37,099 nt of DNA from Chloroflexota bacterium (GTDB lineage: Bacteria; Chloroflexota; Limnocylindria; P2-11E). The position numbers were made by a program, and so were the translations under genes. The stretch is taken from positions 1-37,099 of the forward strand of contig VBDQ01000031.1 in the NCBI GenBank assembly GCA_005889075.1, given 5' to 3'. Positions 1 to 7,139 of this stretch are shown here, one piece after another; position 1 is the stretch's first letter; the number at the start of each line of letters is the position of its first letter. The notes beneath the pieces are model-generated. The model was not told where the DNA came from, did no database searches, and saw only the letters and a program-made list of their open reading frames with translations.

Positions 1-663
1 GACCAGAAAACCGACTGCAGCACGCTCGCGCACACACGCAACGACCTGGTCCACAAGCTGCACGACTCGTACATGGGCTTTCGCGAGCAGGTCAAGGTTC
101 TTGCGCATGACGCGCGCGAGCTCGCCCGCGACGAGAGTCATTCCAAGTCCGCCACCAACGTGATGAGCGAGCTTCGTAGGGCGCTGGCCGACTCACGGGC
201 GAAGCTTCAGGACATCTGGAGCGCGGCGCACGCTAAGCTCCAGGATCTCGCCGATCTGGGCCAGGCCTGCGCGGACGCTGACCAGGACAAGGCTGATGCT
301 GATCAGGACAAGACCGAGACGGAAAAGGTCGAACCAAAGACCGAAGCCGACAAGCAGGATGCGGACAAGGACGACACGGATAAAGACGATGAGGACAAGG
401 CCGTGTCGACAACCGCGACCACGACGACGAACACGACCGTGAAGACGGACGACCTCGTTTCGAAGTCCAAGGATGTCGTCACTCAGGCGGTCAAGGACAT
501 GCAGGCGGTCATGGATGACCTGAATGCCGCCGTCGCGAAGCTGACTACGGCGATCCAGACCGCGGACGCCCCGAAAGTAAATGCCGACCACGCCAAGACG
601 CGCGAGCACCGCGACGAGACGACGAGCCAGCACCGTTGGGACGGCAAGGGGTCGCGCGGCTAG
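1..663 (+). CDS. Charged, repeat-rich protein of unknown function (5' truncated)
   Basis: The frame is open from base 1, so the gene begins upstream of the window; an ATG at 73 is internal to the open frame. I do not recognise the family. The visible 220 residues start with an Arg/Ala/Glu-rich, helix-prone stretch. A strongly acidic, Asp/Lys-rich low-complexity segment follows, including two tandem ADADQDK units at 271-312. After a Thr-rich patch comes a second helical segment with regular hydrophobic spacing that could form a coiled coil, and a basic C-terminus. No catalytic motif is visible. The composition suits an extended surface or periplasmic protein, but the N-terminus, where a signal peptide would be, is missing. 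An intrinsic terminator follows directly. Confidence 0.75.
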   Translation, partial: DQKTDCSTLAHTRNDLVHKLHDSYMGFREQVKVLAHDARELARDESHSKSATNVMSELRRALADSRAKLQDIWSAAHAKLQDLADLGQACADADQDKADADQDKTETEKVEPKTEADKQDADKDDTDKDDEDKAVSTTATTTTNTTVKTDDLVSKSKDVVTQAVKDMQAVMDDLNAAVAKLTTAIQTADAPKVNADHAKTREHRDETTSQHRWDGKGSRG

Positions 664-687
664 ACCATCGCTTCGGATGAGCCGATC

Positions 688-720
688 AGCCCGCGGGACG
701 CTCCCGCGGGCTGTTCTTTT
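688..720 (+). terminator. Intrinsic terminator after the charged-repeat gene
   Basis: A perfect 10-bp stem (AGCCCGCGGG at 688-697, its complement at 703-712) with a 5-nt loop is followed by GTTCTTTT. It lies 25 nt after the stop codon and is the only textbook stem plus T-tract found in the window. It separates the first gene from the acyl-CoA dehydrogenase. Confidence 0.88.
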
Positions 721-741
721 CGAGTCAATAGACTCGCCACG

Positions 742-1896
742 GTGGACTTCGACCTCACTCCAGAGCAGCTCTCGGTCCGCAAGCTCGCGAAGGACTTCGC
801 CGACAAAGAAATCGCGCCGGGCGCGCGCGAACGCGACCGCAACGAGACCTTCCCGAAGGACATCCTCGCGAAGATGGCGCCGCTTGGGCTTCTCGGCGGT
901 CCCGTCCCTGAGAAGTACGGCGGCATCGGGCTCGATTACCTCTCGCACGCGCTCGTTACCGAGGAGATCGGACGCGCCGACTCTTCGGTGCGCACGACCC
1001 TCTCGGTCCAGATCTCTCTCGTCGAGCTCACGATCCTCAAGTTCGGGACCGAGGAGCAAAAACAGCGCTGGCTCCCGCGACTCTGCAAGGGCGAGCTCAT
1101 CGGCTGCTTCGGTCTCACCGAGCCTGAGGTCGGCAGCGACGCGACGAAGCTTCGGGCGAGTGCTCGGCGTGAGAGCGATGGCTGGGTGCTGCGCGGACGG
1201 AAGATGTGGATCAGCAACGGCTCGGTATCCAATCTCGCGCTCGTCTTCGCGCAGGCCGATCCGACAGAAGGCCACAAGGGGATAACGGCGTTCGTGCTCG
1301 AGCGCGCGACGCAGAACTACGGAAGCCAGGCGCTGCACGGAAAACTCGGGCTCCGTTCGTCCGACTCGAGCGAGCTCATCCTCGAGGACGTGTGCGTCCC
1401 CGACAAGAACCGGCTCGGCGAAGTCGGCGACGGCTTCAAGATCGCCATGACCGCTCTCGACTCGGGACGGTACTCGGTCGCGGCAGGGGCGGTCGGCGTC
1501 GCGGAAGCGTGCATCGACGCCTCGATCGCGTACGCGACGACACGGCACGCGTTCGGAAAACCAATCGCGGGACATCAGCTGGTGCAGGAGCTGATCGCGG
1601 ACATGGTCGTTGAGACCGAGGCCGCGCGGCTACTTGTGTGGCGTGCCGGCGATCTCAAGGACAAGGGCAAGCCCAACACGCGCGAGACGAGCATCGCGAA
1701 GCTCTACGCTTCAGAGGCCGCGCAGCGCGCCGCGGACAACGCGATCCAGATCCACGGGGGTTACGGCTTCAGTGACGAGTTCCCGGTGGAGCGTTACTGG
1801 CGCGACGCCCGCGTGAACCGACTCTACGAGGGCACCACGCAGATCCAGAAGCTGATAATCGGCCGCTTCGCGACGGGCATCGACGCGATCGCGTAG
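742..1896 (+). CDS. Acyl-CoA dehydrogenase
   Basis: FAD-dependent acyl-CoA dehydrogenase of 384 residues, the usual length. The family oxidises acyl-CoA to trans-2-enoyl-CoA in the cytoplasm and passes electrons to ETF. An N-terminal helical domain (1-115) is followed by the FAD/substrate signature CFGLTEPEVGSD (122-133), the beta domain, QIHGGYGF (336-343) and YEGTTQIQK, in which Glu363 is at the position of the catalytic base of SCAD/MCAD-type enzymes. The start is GTG at 742; the protein then aligns from MDFDLTPEQ, a normal family N-terminus. It is followed after 14 nt by a PCP_red-like small protein and then an SDR, suggesting a short acyl-CoA operon. Chain-length specificity cannot be read from the sequence; glutaryl- or short/branched-chain acyl-CoA is possible. 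Confidence 0.95.
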   Translation: MDFDLTPEQLSVRKLAKDFADKEIAPGARERDRNETFPKDILAKMAPLGLLGGPVPEKYGGIGLDYLSHALVTEEIGRADSSVRTTLSVQISLVELTILKFGTEEQKQRWLPRLCKGELIGCFGLTEPEVGSDATKLRASARRESDGWVLRGRKMWISNGSVSNLALVFAQADPTEGHKGITAFVLERATQNYGSQALHGKLGLRSSDSSELILEDVCVPDKNRLGEVGDGFKIAMTALDSGRYSVAAGAVGVAEACIDASIAYATTRHAFGKPIAGHQLVQELIADMVVETEAARLLVWRAGDLKDKGKPNTRETSIAKLYASEAAQRAADNAIQIHGGYGFSDEFPVERYWRDARVNRLYEGTTQIQKLIIGRFATGIDAIA

Positions 1897-1910
1897 AGAG
1901 GGCTGACAAC

Positions 1911-2198
1911 ATGGAGTGGGACGAGGCCGCGGAGGGCGTGCTCACGACGCTCTGCCGCATGGTCCCTGAGACGATCCGCGAGCTTGCACGGTCATCCGCG
2001 CACGACGAAGCCGAAGCTACTGCTGGCGAGCGGAGCGCCACGAGCGTATCCGTCGACGACGTGGTGCGCGGATGGATCCGCACGACGCCGCCGGAGCAGC
2101 GGGATGGTCTCGTAGCGGTCATCACTCGACGGCAAGGTCGCGGTCATCACCGGCGGTGCGCGAGGGATCGGCGCCGAGACGGCCAAGGTCTTCCGTGA
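1911..2198 (+). CDS. Small PCP_red-like helical protein
   Basis: Short protein of up to 95 residues starting WDEAAEGVLTTL, with VPETIRE, a run of Glu/Ala-rich helix and a VSVDDVVRGWI segment. This layout resembles the small PCP_red-like domain (named after a light-independent protochlorophyllide reductase subunit but also found alone); I assign it by pattern, with moderate confidence. The start is ATG 14 nt after the dehydrogenase stop, preceded by a purine-rich GAGAGGG. The last residues (from about 2104 on) overlap the SDR in another frame and become Arg-rich, so the natural C-terminus may be near 2120 and the tail may come from a local sequence change. Its role next to the dehydrogenase is unknown. 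Confidence 0.6.
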   Translation: MEWDEAAEGVLTTLCRMVPETIRELARSSAHDEAEATAGERSATSVSVDDVVRGWIRTTPPEQRDGLVAVITRRQGRGHHRRCARDRRRDGQGLP

Positions 2199-2844
2199 GG
2201 CCGGTGCGACAGTCGTCACATGGGATGTCGTGGAGGGTGCGGACGCGCAGGTCGATGTCACGAACGCCGAGAGCGTCGCGACGGCCACGACGAATGCGGT
2301 TGCCGCGCATCGCCGGATCGACATCCTCGTGAACAACGCGGGCATCCTCCGCGACGCGCTGCTCGTGAAAGTCAAGGACGGGGATCTCATCGGGAGCCTT
2401 AGCGACGCTGACTTCGACGCGGTGATCTCGGTGAATCTTCGCGGCGTGTTCGTCTGCACGCGCGCCGTGTCGCCGGTAATGATCAAACAGGGCTCGGGCA
2501 GGATCCTCAACGCATCGAGCGTCGTCGGCCTTTACGGCAACTTCGGTCAAACGAACTACGTCGCGACGAAGGCCGCGGTGATCGGCATGACCAAGGTCTG
2601 GGCGCGCGAGCTAGGGCCGCGCGGGATCACCGTGAACGCGGTGGCTCCCGGGTTCATCGGCACCGAGATGGTCCGTCAGATGCCAGAAAAGATCCTCAAC
2701 ACGATGGTCGAACGGACGCCGCTGCGCCGACTCGGCGAGCCGCGCGACGTCGCCCTCGCGTACCTCTTCCTCGCATCGGATGAGGCGGGATTCGTGAACG
2801 GGGCCGTCCTGTCGGTCGACGGCGGAGTCGTCGTTGGGACCTGA
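2104..2844 (+). CDS. FabG-like short-chain dehydrogenase/reductase with an in-frame amber at codon 4
   Basis: Classical SDR, most like 3-oxoacyl-ACP/acetoacetyl-CoA reductases (FabG/PhaB). From 2125 it reads LDGKVAVITGGARGIG with the Rossmann TGxxxGxG motif, then the NNAG motif, NASSVVG with the catalytic Ser, YVATK (Tyr and Lys of YxxxK), and the FabG-like end VNGAVLSVDGG. The likely ATG is at 2104, with a GGAG about 8 nt upstream, but codon 4 (2113-2115) is TAG in the same frame. The next canonical start, GTG at 2230, would delete the cofactor-binding motif. Either the gene carries an early nonsense change or sequence error, or it initiates at a non-canonical codon after 2115. The rest of the frame is intact and looks selected. 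It fits the acyl-CoA context as a 3-oxo/3-hydroxyacyl reductase. Confidence 0.85.
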
Positions 2845-2888
2845 GTCGACGCCAATCGCGACGTAAGCCAGTTCTCGCCGGGCGACGA

Positions 2889-4046
2889 TCAGACCGCCTT
2901 CTCTTCGATCTCCCGATCGAACTTGCCGAGTCGCGACGCACCCATCGTCTCGCCGATCACCTGGTGGTACGGCACACCGGTGAAGAGGTGGTGGCTCTTC
3001 GTCGGGATATCGTCGCCCGTCGCCCATTCACGTCGCTGGAGATCGACGTAGGCCTGCTCGTCGCGCTCGGCGAGGTCCCCAAGCAGCTTGCTGAACGCGT
3101 AACCCATCGCGTGCTGCGCGGCGAGCGTGATGAAGATGAACTTGTAGCCGAGCTCGCCGAGCTCCGCGAAGCCGGTCGGATCCGGGTCGTTGAACCACTT
3201 GAACGAGCTCGACCAGTTGAAGCCAAGCATCGCCTTGGGAAAGCGTCGCCGAACCTCCTGCGCGAACCGAACGGTCGGCTCGCGGTCGGAGTTGGGGAAC
3301 TCGCACCACACGACATCGGGGGCGCCGCTGTCGAGGTACCGGAGCGCGCGCTCGATCGCGAGGTCGAGCCCACGCATCCCCTCGGGCGCGTCGACCGCGG
3401 AGACCGCGTCGGTGCGCGCGATGAGCACGAAGTCGGATCGGCCGAGGTCGTCGGCGACAGCGCGCGCCATTCGCAGCTTGCCGACCATCTCATCCGCGGA
3501 GATCAGCGCTTTGCCGGCGATGTGCCCGCACCGCTTGGGAAGGACCTGATCCTCGAGATGCGCGCCGGCGACGCCCGCGTTGACGTACAGCTCGGTCACC
3601 CGCTGAACGTTGAAGAGGTTGCCGTAGCCGCCGTCCATATCGACGACGACCGGCGGGATCTCGAGATGCGTCGGTGGCACACCCTTTTCCGGGTCGCCCA
3701 CCGCCATGGTCAGCTGGAACTTGCGCAGCGCCGAGACCGTGCGGCGCGCGCCGTCGGCGATCTCCGGCCCGGCGTAGAGGTCCATATCGGTCGTGCCGAG
3801 ATGCCCGATCGCGAACGAGTACCCCGAGAAGTACACGGCCTTGGCGCGGTGGTACATCACGAGCTCGGCGCCGTGCGGGTCGTAGACCCCGGGCGCGAAG
3901 ACGAAGGGCTCAGTGTCGAAGAGCTCCCGCAGGCGCGTGGCTGGATCGGTCCAGCGCGAGGAAGGCACGCGGTAACCAGGCGGCAGCAGCGGCGTCTCGG
4001 CAAGGCTGGGGGCTGGGGGGCAAAGCCCCCCAACGCTAGTTGTCAT
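2889..4046 (-). CDS. Isocitrate lyase / PEP mutase superfamily enzyme
   Basis: TIM-barrel enzyme of the isocitrate lyase/phosphoenolpyruvate mutase superfamily. Counting from ATG 4046, it has DMDGGYG (136-142, metal binding), HLEDQ (163-167) and KRCGH (171-175), which matches the active-site KKCGH of isocitrate lyase and carries its catalytic Cys. WCEFPNSD and GFNWSSSFKW also echo isocitrate lyase. I therefore favour isocitrate or 2-methylisocitrate cleavage over PEP mutase activity. At 385 residues it is shorter than E. coli AceA. The start is uncertain: ATG 4046 has no Shine-Dalgarno sequence and would put a GC hairpin in codons 6-11; GTG 3968, just before the conserved SSRWTDPATRLREL, is an alternative. 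It is divergent from a LysR gene that may regulate it. Confidence 0.88.
   Translation of the reverse strand: MTTSVGGLCPPAPSLAETPLLPPGYRVPSSRWTDPATRLRELFDTEPFVFAPGVYDPHGAELVMYHRAKAVYFSGYSFAIGHLGTTDMDLYAGPEIADGARRTVSALRKFQLTMAVGDPEKGVPPTHLEIPPVVVDMDGGYGNLFNVQRVTELYVNAGVAGAHLEDQVLPKRCGHIAGKALISADEMVGKLRMARAVADDLGRSDFVLIARTDAVSAVDAPEGMRGLDLAIERALRYLDSGAPDVVWCEFPNSDREPTVRFAQEVRRRFPKAMLGFNWSSSFKWFNDPDPTGFAELGELGYKFIFITLAAQHAMGYAFSKLLGDLAERDEQAYVDLQRREWATGDDIPTKSHHLFTGVPYHQVIGETMGASRLGKFDREIEEKAV
4015..4031. other. Short GC-rich perfect hairpin near the lyase N-terminus
   Basis: GGGGGGC, a 3-nt AAA loop, then GCCCCCC. It lies inside the lyase reading frame if translation starts at 4046, but in the mRNA leader if it starts at GTG 3968. 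There is no T-tract on either side, so it is not a standard terminator. It may be a leader structure or a degenerate small palindromic element. Confidence 0.55.
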
Positions 4047-4245
4047 GGTCGAGCTGGCAGAGCTCGGGGCAGGTGCACTCGCTCTGCTCGAAGTCCGTAG
4101 TCCGGTCTTCGTTCGGACCGGCGCGAAGGATCGGCCGATATGTGCTCGGCTCGGCGTTGGTGCGGTCAAAGGTGTTCATGGCGTCCGTGGCAGGGCACTT
4201 TGCGTGCCGGACAAGCCATAAGGCAAATCGTTTGTTTCGATATCT

Positions 4246-4272
4246 GTTATAAATCGGATTTATAATCCGTGC
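4246..4272. promoter_or_regulatory. Divergent lyase/LysR promoter with LysR-type palindrome
   Basis: A perfect 19-nt palindrome at 4247-4265 (TTATAAATC, G, GATTTATAA) contains the T-N11-A form of LysR-family operators. A consensus TATAAT lies at 4261-4266 on the + strand, placing a start site at about the GTG (4273) of the LysR gene, which would make that mRNA leaderless. On the - strand TATAAC (4251-4246) could serve the lyase, giving a leader of roughly 190 nt. Both -10 boxes sit within or overlap the palindrome, so one bound regulator could control both directions. No clear -35 boxes are seen. Confidence 0.7.
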
Positions 4273-5166
4273 GTGCTCATGGGGCAGCTCGAGGCGTTCA
4301 CCGAGGTCGCCCGCCTTGGGAACGTGAGCCGCGCCGCCGCGTCGCTGAACCTCACGCAGCCGGCCCTCACCGCGCGCCTTCAGGGTCTCGAAAGCGAGCT
4401 CGAGGCCAAGCTGTTCGTCCGCGGTCCGCGAGGGATGTCGCTCACCGATGCCGGAGCGACGCTGCTCCCTTACGCCCAGCGCGCCCTCGGCCAAGTAAGC
4501 GACGCTCGCAACGCGCTCCGCGATCTGCGTTCGGGAAAGGTCGGCGAGCTCTTCATCGGCGCGGCCCCCGCGGTGAGCACGTACGTGCTTCCCGCGCTTC
4601 TCAAGACGTTCGGCGACGCCCACCCCGATGTGCGACTCGGCGTGTCCACCGGCCACACCGAGGAGGTGCTCGAGATGGTCCTCCGCCGGCAGGTGCATCT
4701 CGGCGTCGGGCGCCCGATCCGGCACGCCGAGGCGGAGCTCATCCCACTCTTCGACGACGAGCTCGTGCTTGTGGTCGCGCGGCACCACCCCTTCGCACGG
4801 CGGGGCCGCGTGCGCATCGAGGAGCTGTCGCGCGATCGCCTCATCCTCTTCGACCGCGCCTCGAGCTACTACGAGCTCACCAGCTCGTTGGTCCGGCAGG
4901 CCGGGGTGGTACCCGGGAGCGTCATCGAGCTCGACAACGTCGAGGCGGCAAAGAAGATGGTCGCGGAAGGTCTTGGAGTCGCGCTGCTTCCAAAGATGGC
5001 GCTCCGCGCGGAGCTACGTGCGCGCGTGCTCCGGCCAGTCGGGCTGATCGGTGCGCTTCCGGTGCGCCGTCCGATCGTCGCGATCCGGCGACGCGATGCC
5101 GGACCGGCGATGGGACCTGTCGCGGACTTCCTCGAGCTGCTGCAGCGGCCGCGCGCGGCGCGCTAG
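4273..5166 (+). CDS. LysR-family transcriptional regulator
   Basis: A 297-residue LysR-type regulator of normal length. The N-terminal winged helix-turn-helix (about 4-62) reads LEAFTEVARLGNVSRAAASL, then LTQPALTARLQGLE and the wing LFVRGPRGMSLT. An effector-binding domain follows (about 90-295), with VRLGVSTGHTEEVLEMV and a late VAEGLGVALLPKMAL segment typical of the fold. Start is GTG 4273 or ATG 4279; the TATAAT at 4261-4266 favours a leaderless GTG start. It is divergent from the isocitrate lyase-like gene across a palindromic operator, the usual arrangement for a LysR protein and its target. The effector is unknown; a C2 or acyl-CoA-derived metabolite is a guess from context. Confidence 0.95.
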   Translation: MLMGQLEAFTEVARLGNVSRAAASLNLTQPALTARLQGLESELEAKLFVRGPRGMSLTDAGATLLPYAQRALGQVSDARNALRDLRSGKVGELFIGAAPAVSTYVLPALLKTFGDAHPDVRLGVSTGHTEEVLEMVLRRQVHLGVGRPIRHAEAELIPLFDDELVLVVARHHPFARRGRVRIEELSRDRLILFDRASSYYELTSSLVRQAGVVPGSVIELDNVEAAKKMVAEGLGVALLPKMALRAELRARVLRPVGLIGALPVRRPIVAIRRRDAGPAMGPVADFLELLQRPRAAR

Positions 5167-5179
5167 ATGCGCACTCGGC

Positions 5180-5908
5180 TCACGAAAGTCGCGCCCGCTC
5201 GCGGCGCGCGAGTGCCGCACCGACGGAGTCCGGCGACGCTTCGATCGCGAGGCCGAACATCGTCCGCGCTTCTTCGACGGCCTCAGTTCGGAGTGCGATC
5301 CCGCAGAGGTACGCCAGGAACGCTCGGTCCGGAGCACGCAGTCGACGCAACTCTCCCTCGGCCTCCCTCAGGCGACCACGCAGCGCACCGTTGTCGCTCT
5401 GGCGCGCCGCGACGATCGCCGCGAGCGCGCGGTGCATGCCGATTCGCTCTCGCGAACGCTGGAGCTCGCCATCGCTGGCGAGCGCCGCGACGATCGCCTC
5501 GCCACGCGCGGGATCTCCGCCCTTCGCGACGAGCTCGGCCCACGCCAGGGCGAGCCGGACGTCGACGTCCTCGGGCAGCCGCGCAGCGGAGCGGCGCGCA
5601 TCACCAGCGCGATCGAGCGCGGCGTACGAGGCGACGAGGCCCACGACGACCGCGCGATCATCGGGTCGCTTCTTCGCCACCTGTTCGAAGAACGACGCGG
5701 CGCTCAACGGATCGGCCGAGGCGTAGAGCACCTCGGCGGCGAGCTTGCGGATGAAGGTCACGCCGCCGTAGGTCTCGAGCAGCGGTCCGACGAGCTCGCG
5801 CGCGCCGCCGAGGTCGCCGCGATCGAGCGCCCGACGGGCCCGCCAGACGGCGCGCGGCACGGCAAAAACGTCGGAGATGGACGGCGCCCGCACACCCCGC
5901 TTTTCCAC
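5180..5908 (-). CDS. TPR-like repeat protein
   Basis: A 242-residue Ala/Arg/Leu-rich protein made of helix pairs resembling degenerate tetratricopeptide repeats, for example RALDRGDLGGARELVGPLLE (about 27-46), then ADPLSAASFFEQVAKKRPDD and a C-terminal AFLAYLCGIALRTEAVEEA followed by a FGLAIEASPDS unit. TPR proteins act as scaffolds; no enzymatic domain or DNA-binding domain is seen here. The start is GTG 5908, giving MEKRGVRAP. It is convergent with the LysR gene, with only 13 nt between their stops. The start codon lies in a DnaA-box-like site (5901-5909) and two more such sites are upstream, so replication-linked control is conceivable. Confidence 0.8.
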   Translation of the reverse strand: MEKRGVRAPSISDVFAVPRAVWRARRALDRGDLGGARELVGPLLETYGGVTFIRKLAAEVLYASADPLSAASFFEQVAKKRPDDRAVVVGLVASYAALDRAGDARRSAARLPEDVDVRLALAWAELVAKGGDPARGEAIVAALASDGELQRSRERIGMHRALAAIVAARQSDNGALRGRLREAEGELRRLRAPDRAFLAYLCGIALRTEAVEEARTMFGLAIEASPDSVGAALARRERARLS

Positions 5909-5971
5909 AGGAACAGGGTCATTCTGCCTTCGGACGGGGGTTTATCCACCGAAATCGGGTGGTTATCCACA
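5901..5971. promoter_or_regulatory. Cluster of three DnaA-box-like sites
   Basis: Three direct 9-mers on the + strand: TTTTCCACA (5901-5909), TTATCCACC (5942-5950) and TTATCCACA (5963-5971). The last is an exact match to the E. coli consensus DnaA box and the others have one mismatch each. The spacings, 41 and 21 nt, are close to whole helical turns. The cluster fills the leader of the TPR gene. There is no dnaA, dnaN or AT-rich unwinding element nearby, so a DnaA-responsive promoter or titration site is more likely than an origin. Confidence 0.55.
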
Positions 5972-5993
5972 CACTGGGCGGCTCGGTTGCGTG

Positions 5994-7139
5994 CTAGCTG
6001 TCCGCGAGTAGGCCACCAGCGATTACGAGCCGTTGGATCTCGCTCGTGCCCTCGTAAATGCGATAGATACGCGCGTCGCGGTAGGCGCGCTCGATCCAGA
6101 GCTCGCGCATGTATCCCATGCCGCCGTGGATCTGTACGGCGGCGTCCGCGACACGTCCAAGGGCCTCCGTCGCGAACAGCTTCGCCATCGCCGCGCGATC
6201 GGTCACGCGTTCGCCGCGATCGGCGCGCGATGCCGCGTCGTAGACCATGAGCCGCGCCGCGTGGATCTCGACGGCCGCGTCCGCGAGCATCCATTGGATC
6301 GCCTGCTGCGCGGCGATCGGCTTCGCGAATTGCACGCGGGCCTTCGCGTGGGCGACCGAGGCCTCGTGAAGGCGCTGAGCGGCGCCGACCGCATGCGCGG
6401 CGAGGCCCATGCGGCCGTAGTCGAGTGTCCGCAGCGCGACCTGGAATCCGCCCCCCTCCGGACCGAGACGCTGCTCGACCGGCACATGCATCTCATGAAA
6501 AAAGAGCTGCGCGGTGGTCGAACCATGAAGCCCCATCTTCGCGTCGTTCGGCCCGACCTCAAGCCCCGCGGTCGCACGCTCGACGACGAACGCGGTGATG
6601 CCCTTCGAGCCCTTTTCGCGATCCGCGTTCGCGAAGACGACGAACAGGTCGGCGATCGGCGCGTTGGTGATGAAGGTCTTCGCTCCGTCCAGCACGTACG
6701 CCTCGCCGTCGCGACGCGCGGCGGTCTTGAGGCTCCCGGCGTCGCTTCCGGCCCCGGGCTCGCTCAGGGCGTACGCGCCGATCTTTCGTGCCGACAGAAG
6801 ATCCGGGAGATACCGGCGGCGCAGCGCGTCCGGGCCGCCAGTGTCGATCGCGGTGCCGCAGAGACCCGCCGAACCGCCGATCACGTTCCAGAGCGACGCG
6901 TTGGCGCGCGCGAGCTGCTCCACCGCCACGCAATAGCCGAGCTTGCCGAACCCCTGGCCGCCGACGTCCTCTGAAAATCCGAGCCCGAAGAGGCCCATCG
7001 CGGCCATCGCGTCGATCACCGGGCGCGAGATCTCGTCCTTCGCTTCGATCTCGCGCTCGAGCGGCTGGAGCTTCTCCTCGACGAACTGCCGCACCGAGCG
7101 CTGCAGGAGCCGGAGCTCCTCCGGAAGGGTCGGCTGCAT
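5994..7139 (-). CDS. Acyl-CoA dehydrogenase
   Basis: Second acyl-CoA dehydrogenase, 381 residues. It has the helical N-domain, AYALSEPGAGSDAGSLKTAA (123-142), the family FAD/substrate signature, then QIHGGMGYMRE (337-347) and IYEGTSEIQR (361-370), with Glu363 at the catalytic base position. It oxidises acyl-CoA to enoyl-CoA using FAD and ETF. The ATG shares one base with the stop of the upstream thioesterase (TGATG), so the two are almost certainly co-translated. The second enzyme differs clearly in sequence from the dehydrogenase at 742, so it is not a recent duplicate and probably has a different substrate range. The DnaA-box cluster lies just downstream of its stop. Confidence 0.95.
   Translation of the reverse strand: MQPTLPEELRLLQRSVRQFVEEKLQPLEREIEAKDEISRPVIDAMAAMGLFGLGFSEDVGGQGFGKLGYCVAVEQLARANASLWNVIGGSAGLCGTAIDTGGPDALRRRYLPDLLSARKIGAYALSEPGAGSDAGSLKTAARRDGEAYVLDGAKTFITNAPIADLFVVFANADREKGSKGITAFVVERATAGLEVGPNDAKMGLHGSTTAQLFFHEMHVPVEQRLGPEGGGFQVALRTLDYGRMGLAAHAVGAAQRLHEASVAHAKARVQFAKPIAAQQAIQWMLADAAVEIHAARLMVYDAASRADRGERVTDRAAMAKLFATEALGRVADAAVQIHGGMGYMRELWIERAYRDARIYRIYEGTSEIQRLVIAGGLLADS

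Noticed and set aside
193-1575. Long 460-codon - strand frame
   Set aside because: It is antisense to the first gene and the acyl-CoA dehydrogenase, Arg/Asp/Glu-rich with no motif. It is the usual result of GC-rich third positions.
2113-2115. TAG recoded as a sense codon genome-wide
   Set aside because: TAG is a normal stop at the ends of LysR, YggT and the second acyl-CoA dehydrogenase, and RF1 with a PxT motif is present.
2889-4046. Phosphoenolpyruvate mutase or oxaloacetate decarboxylase assignment
   Set aside because: The KRCGH active-site Cys motif and WCEF/NWSSSF segments match isocitrate lyases better, although the substrate remains unproven.
2964-4100. Long + strand frame opposite the isocitrate lyase-like gene
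   Set aside because: Arg/Val-rich with no motif, while the - strand encodes a clear enzyme over the same bases.
4269-5726. Long + strand frame over the LysR gene
   Set aside because: Arg/Ala/Ser-rich shadow of LysR and of the opposite-strand TPR gene; no domain.
5901-5971. Chromosomal replication origin
   Set aside because: Only three boxes, no dnaA/dnaN/gyrB neighbour and no AT-rich unwinding stretch. A regulatory or titration role is more consistent.
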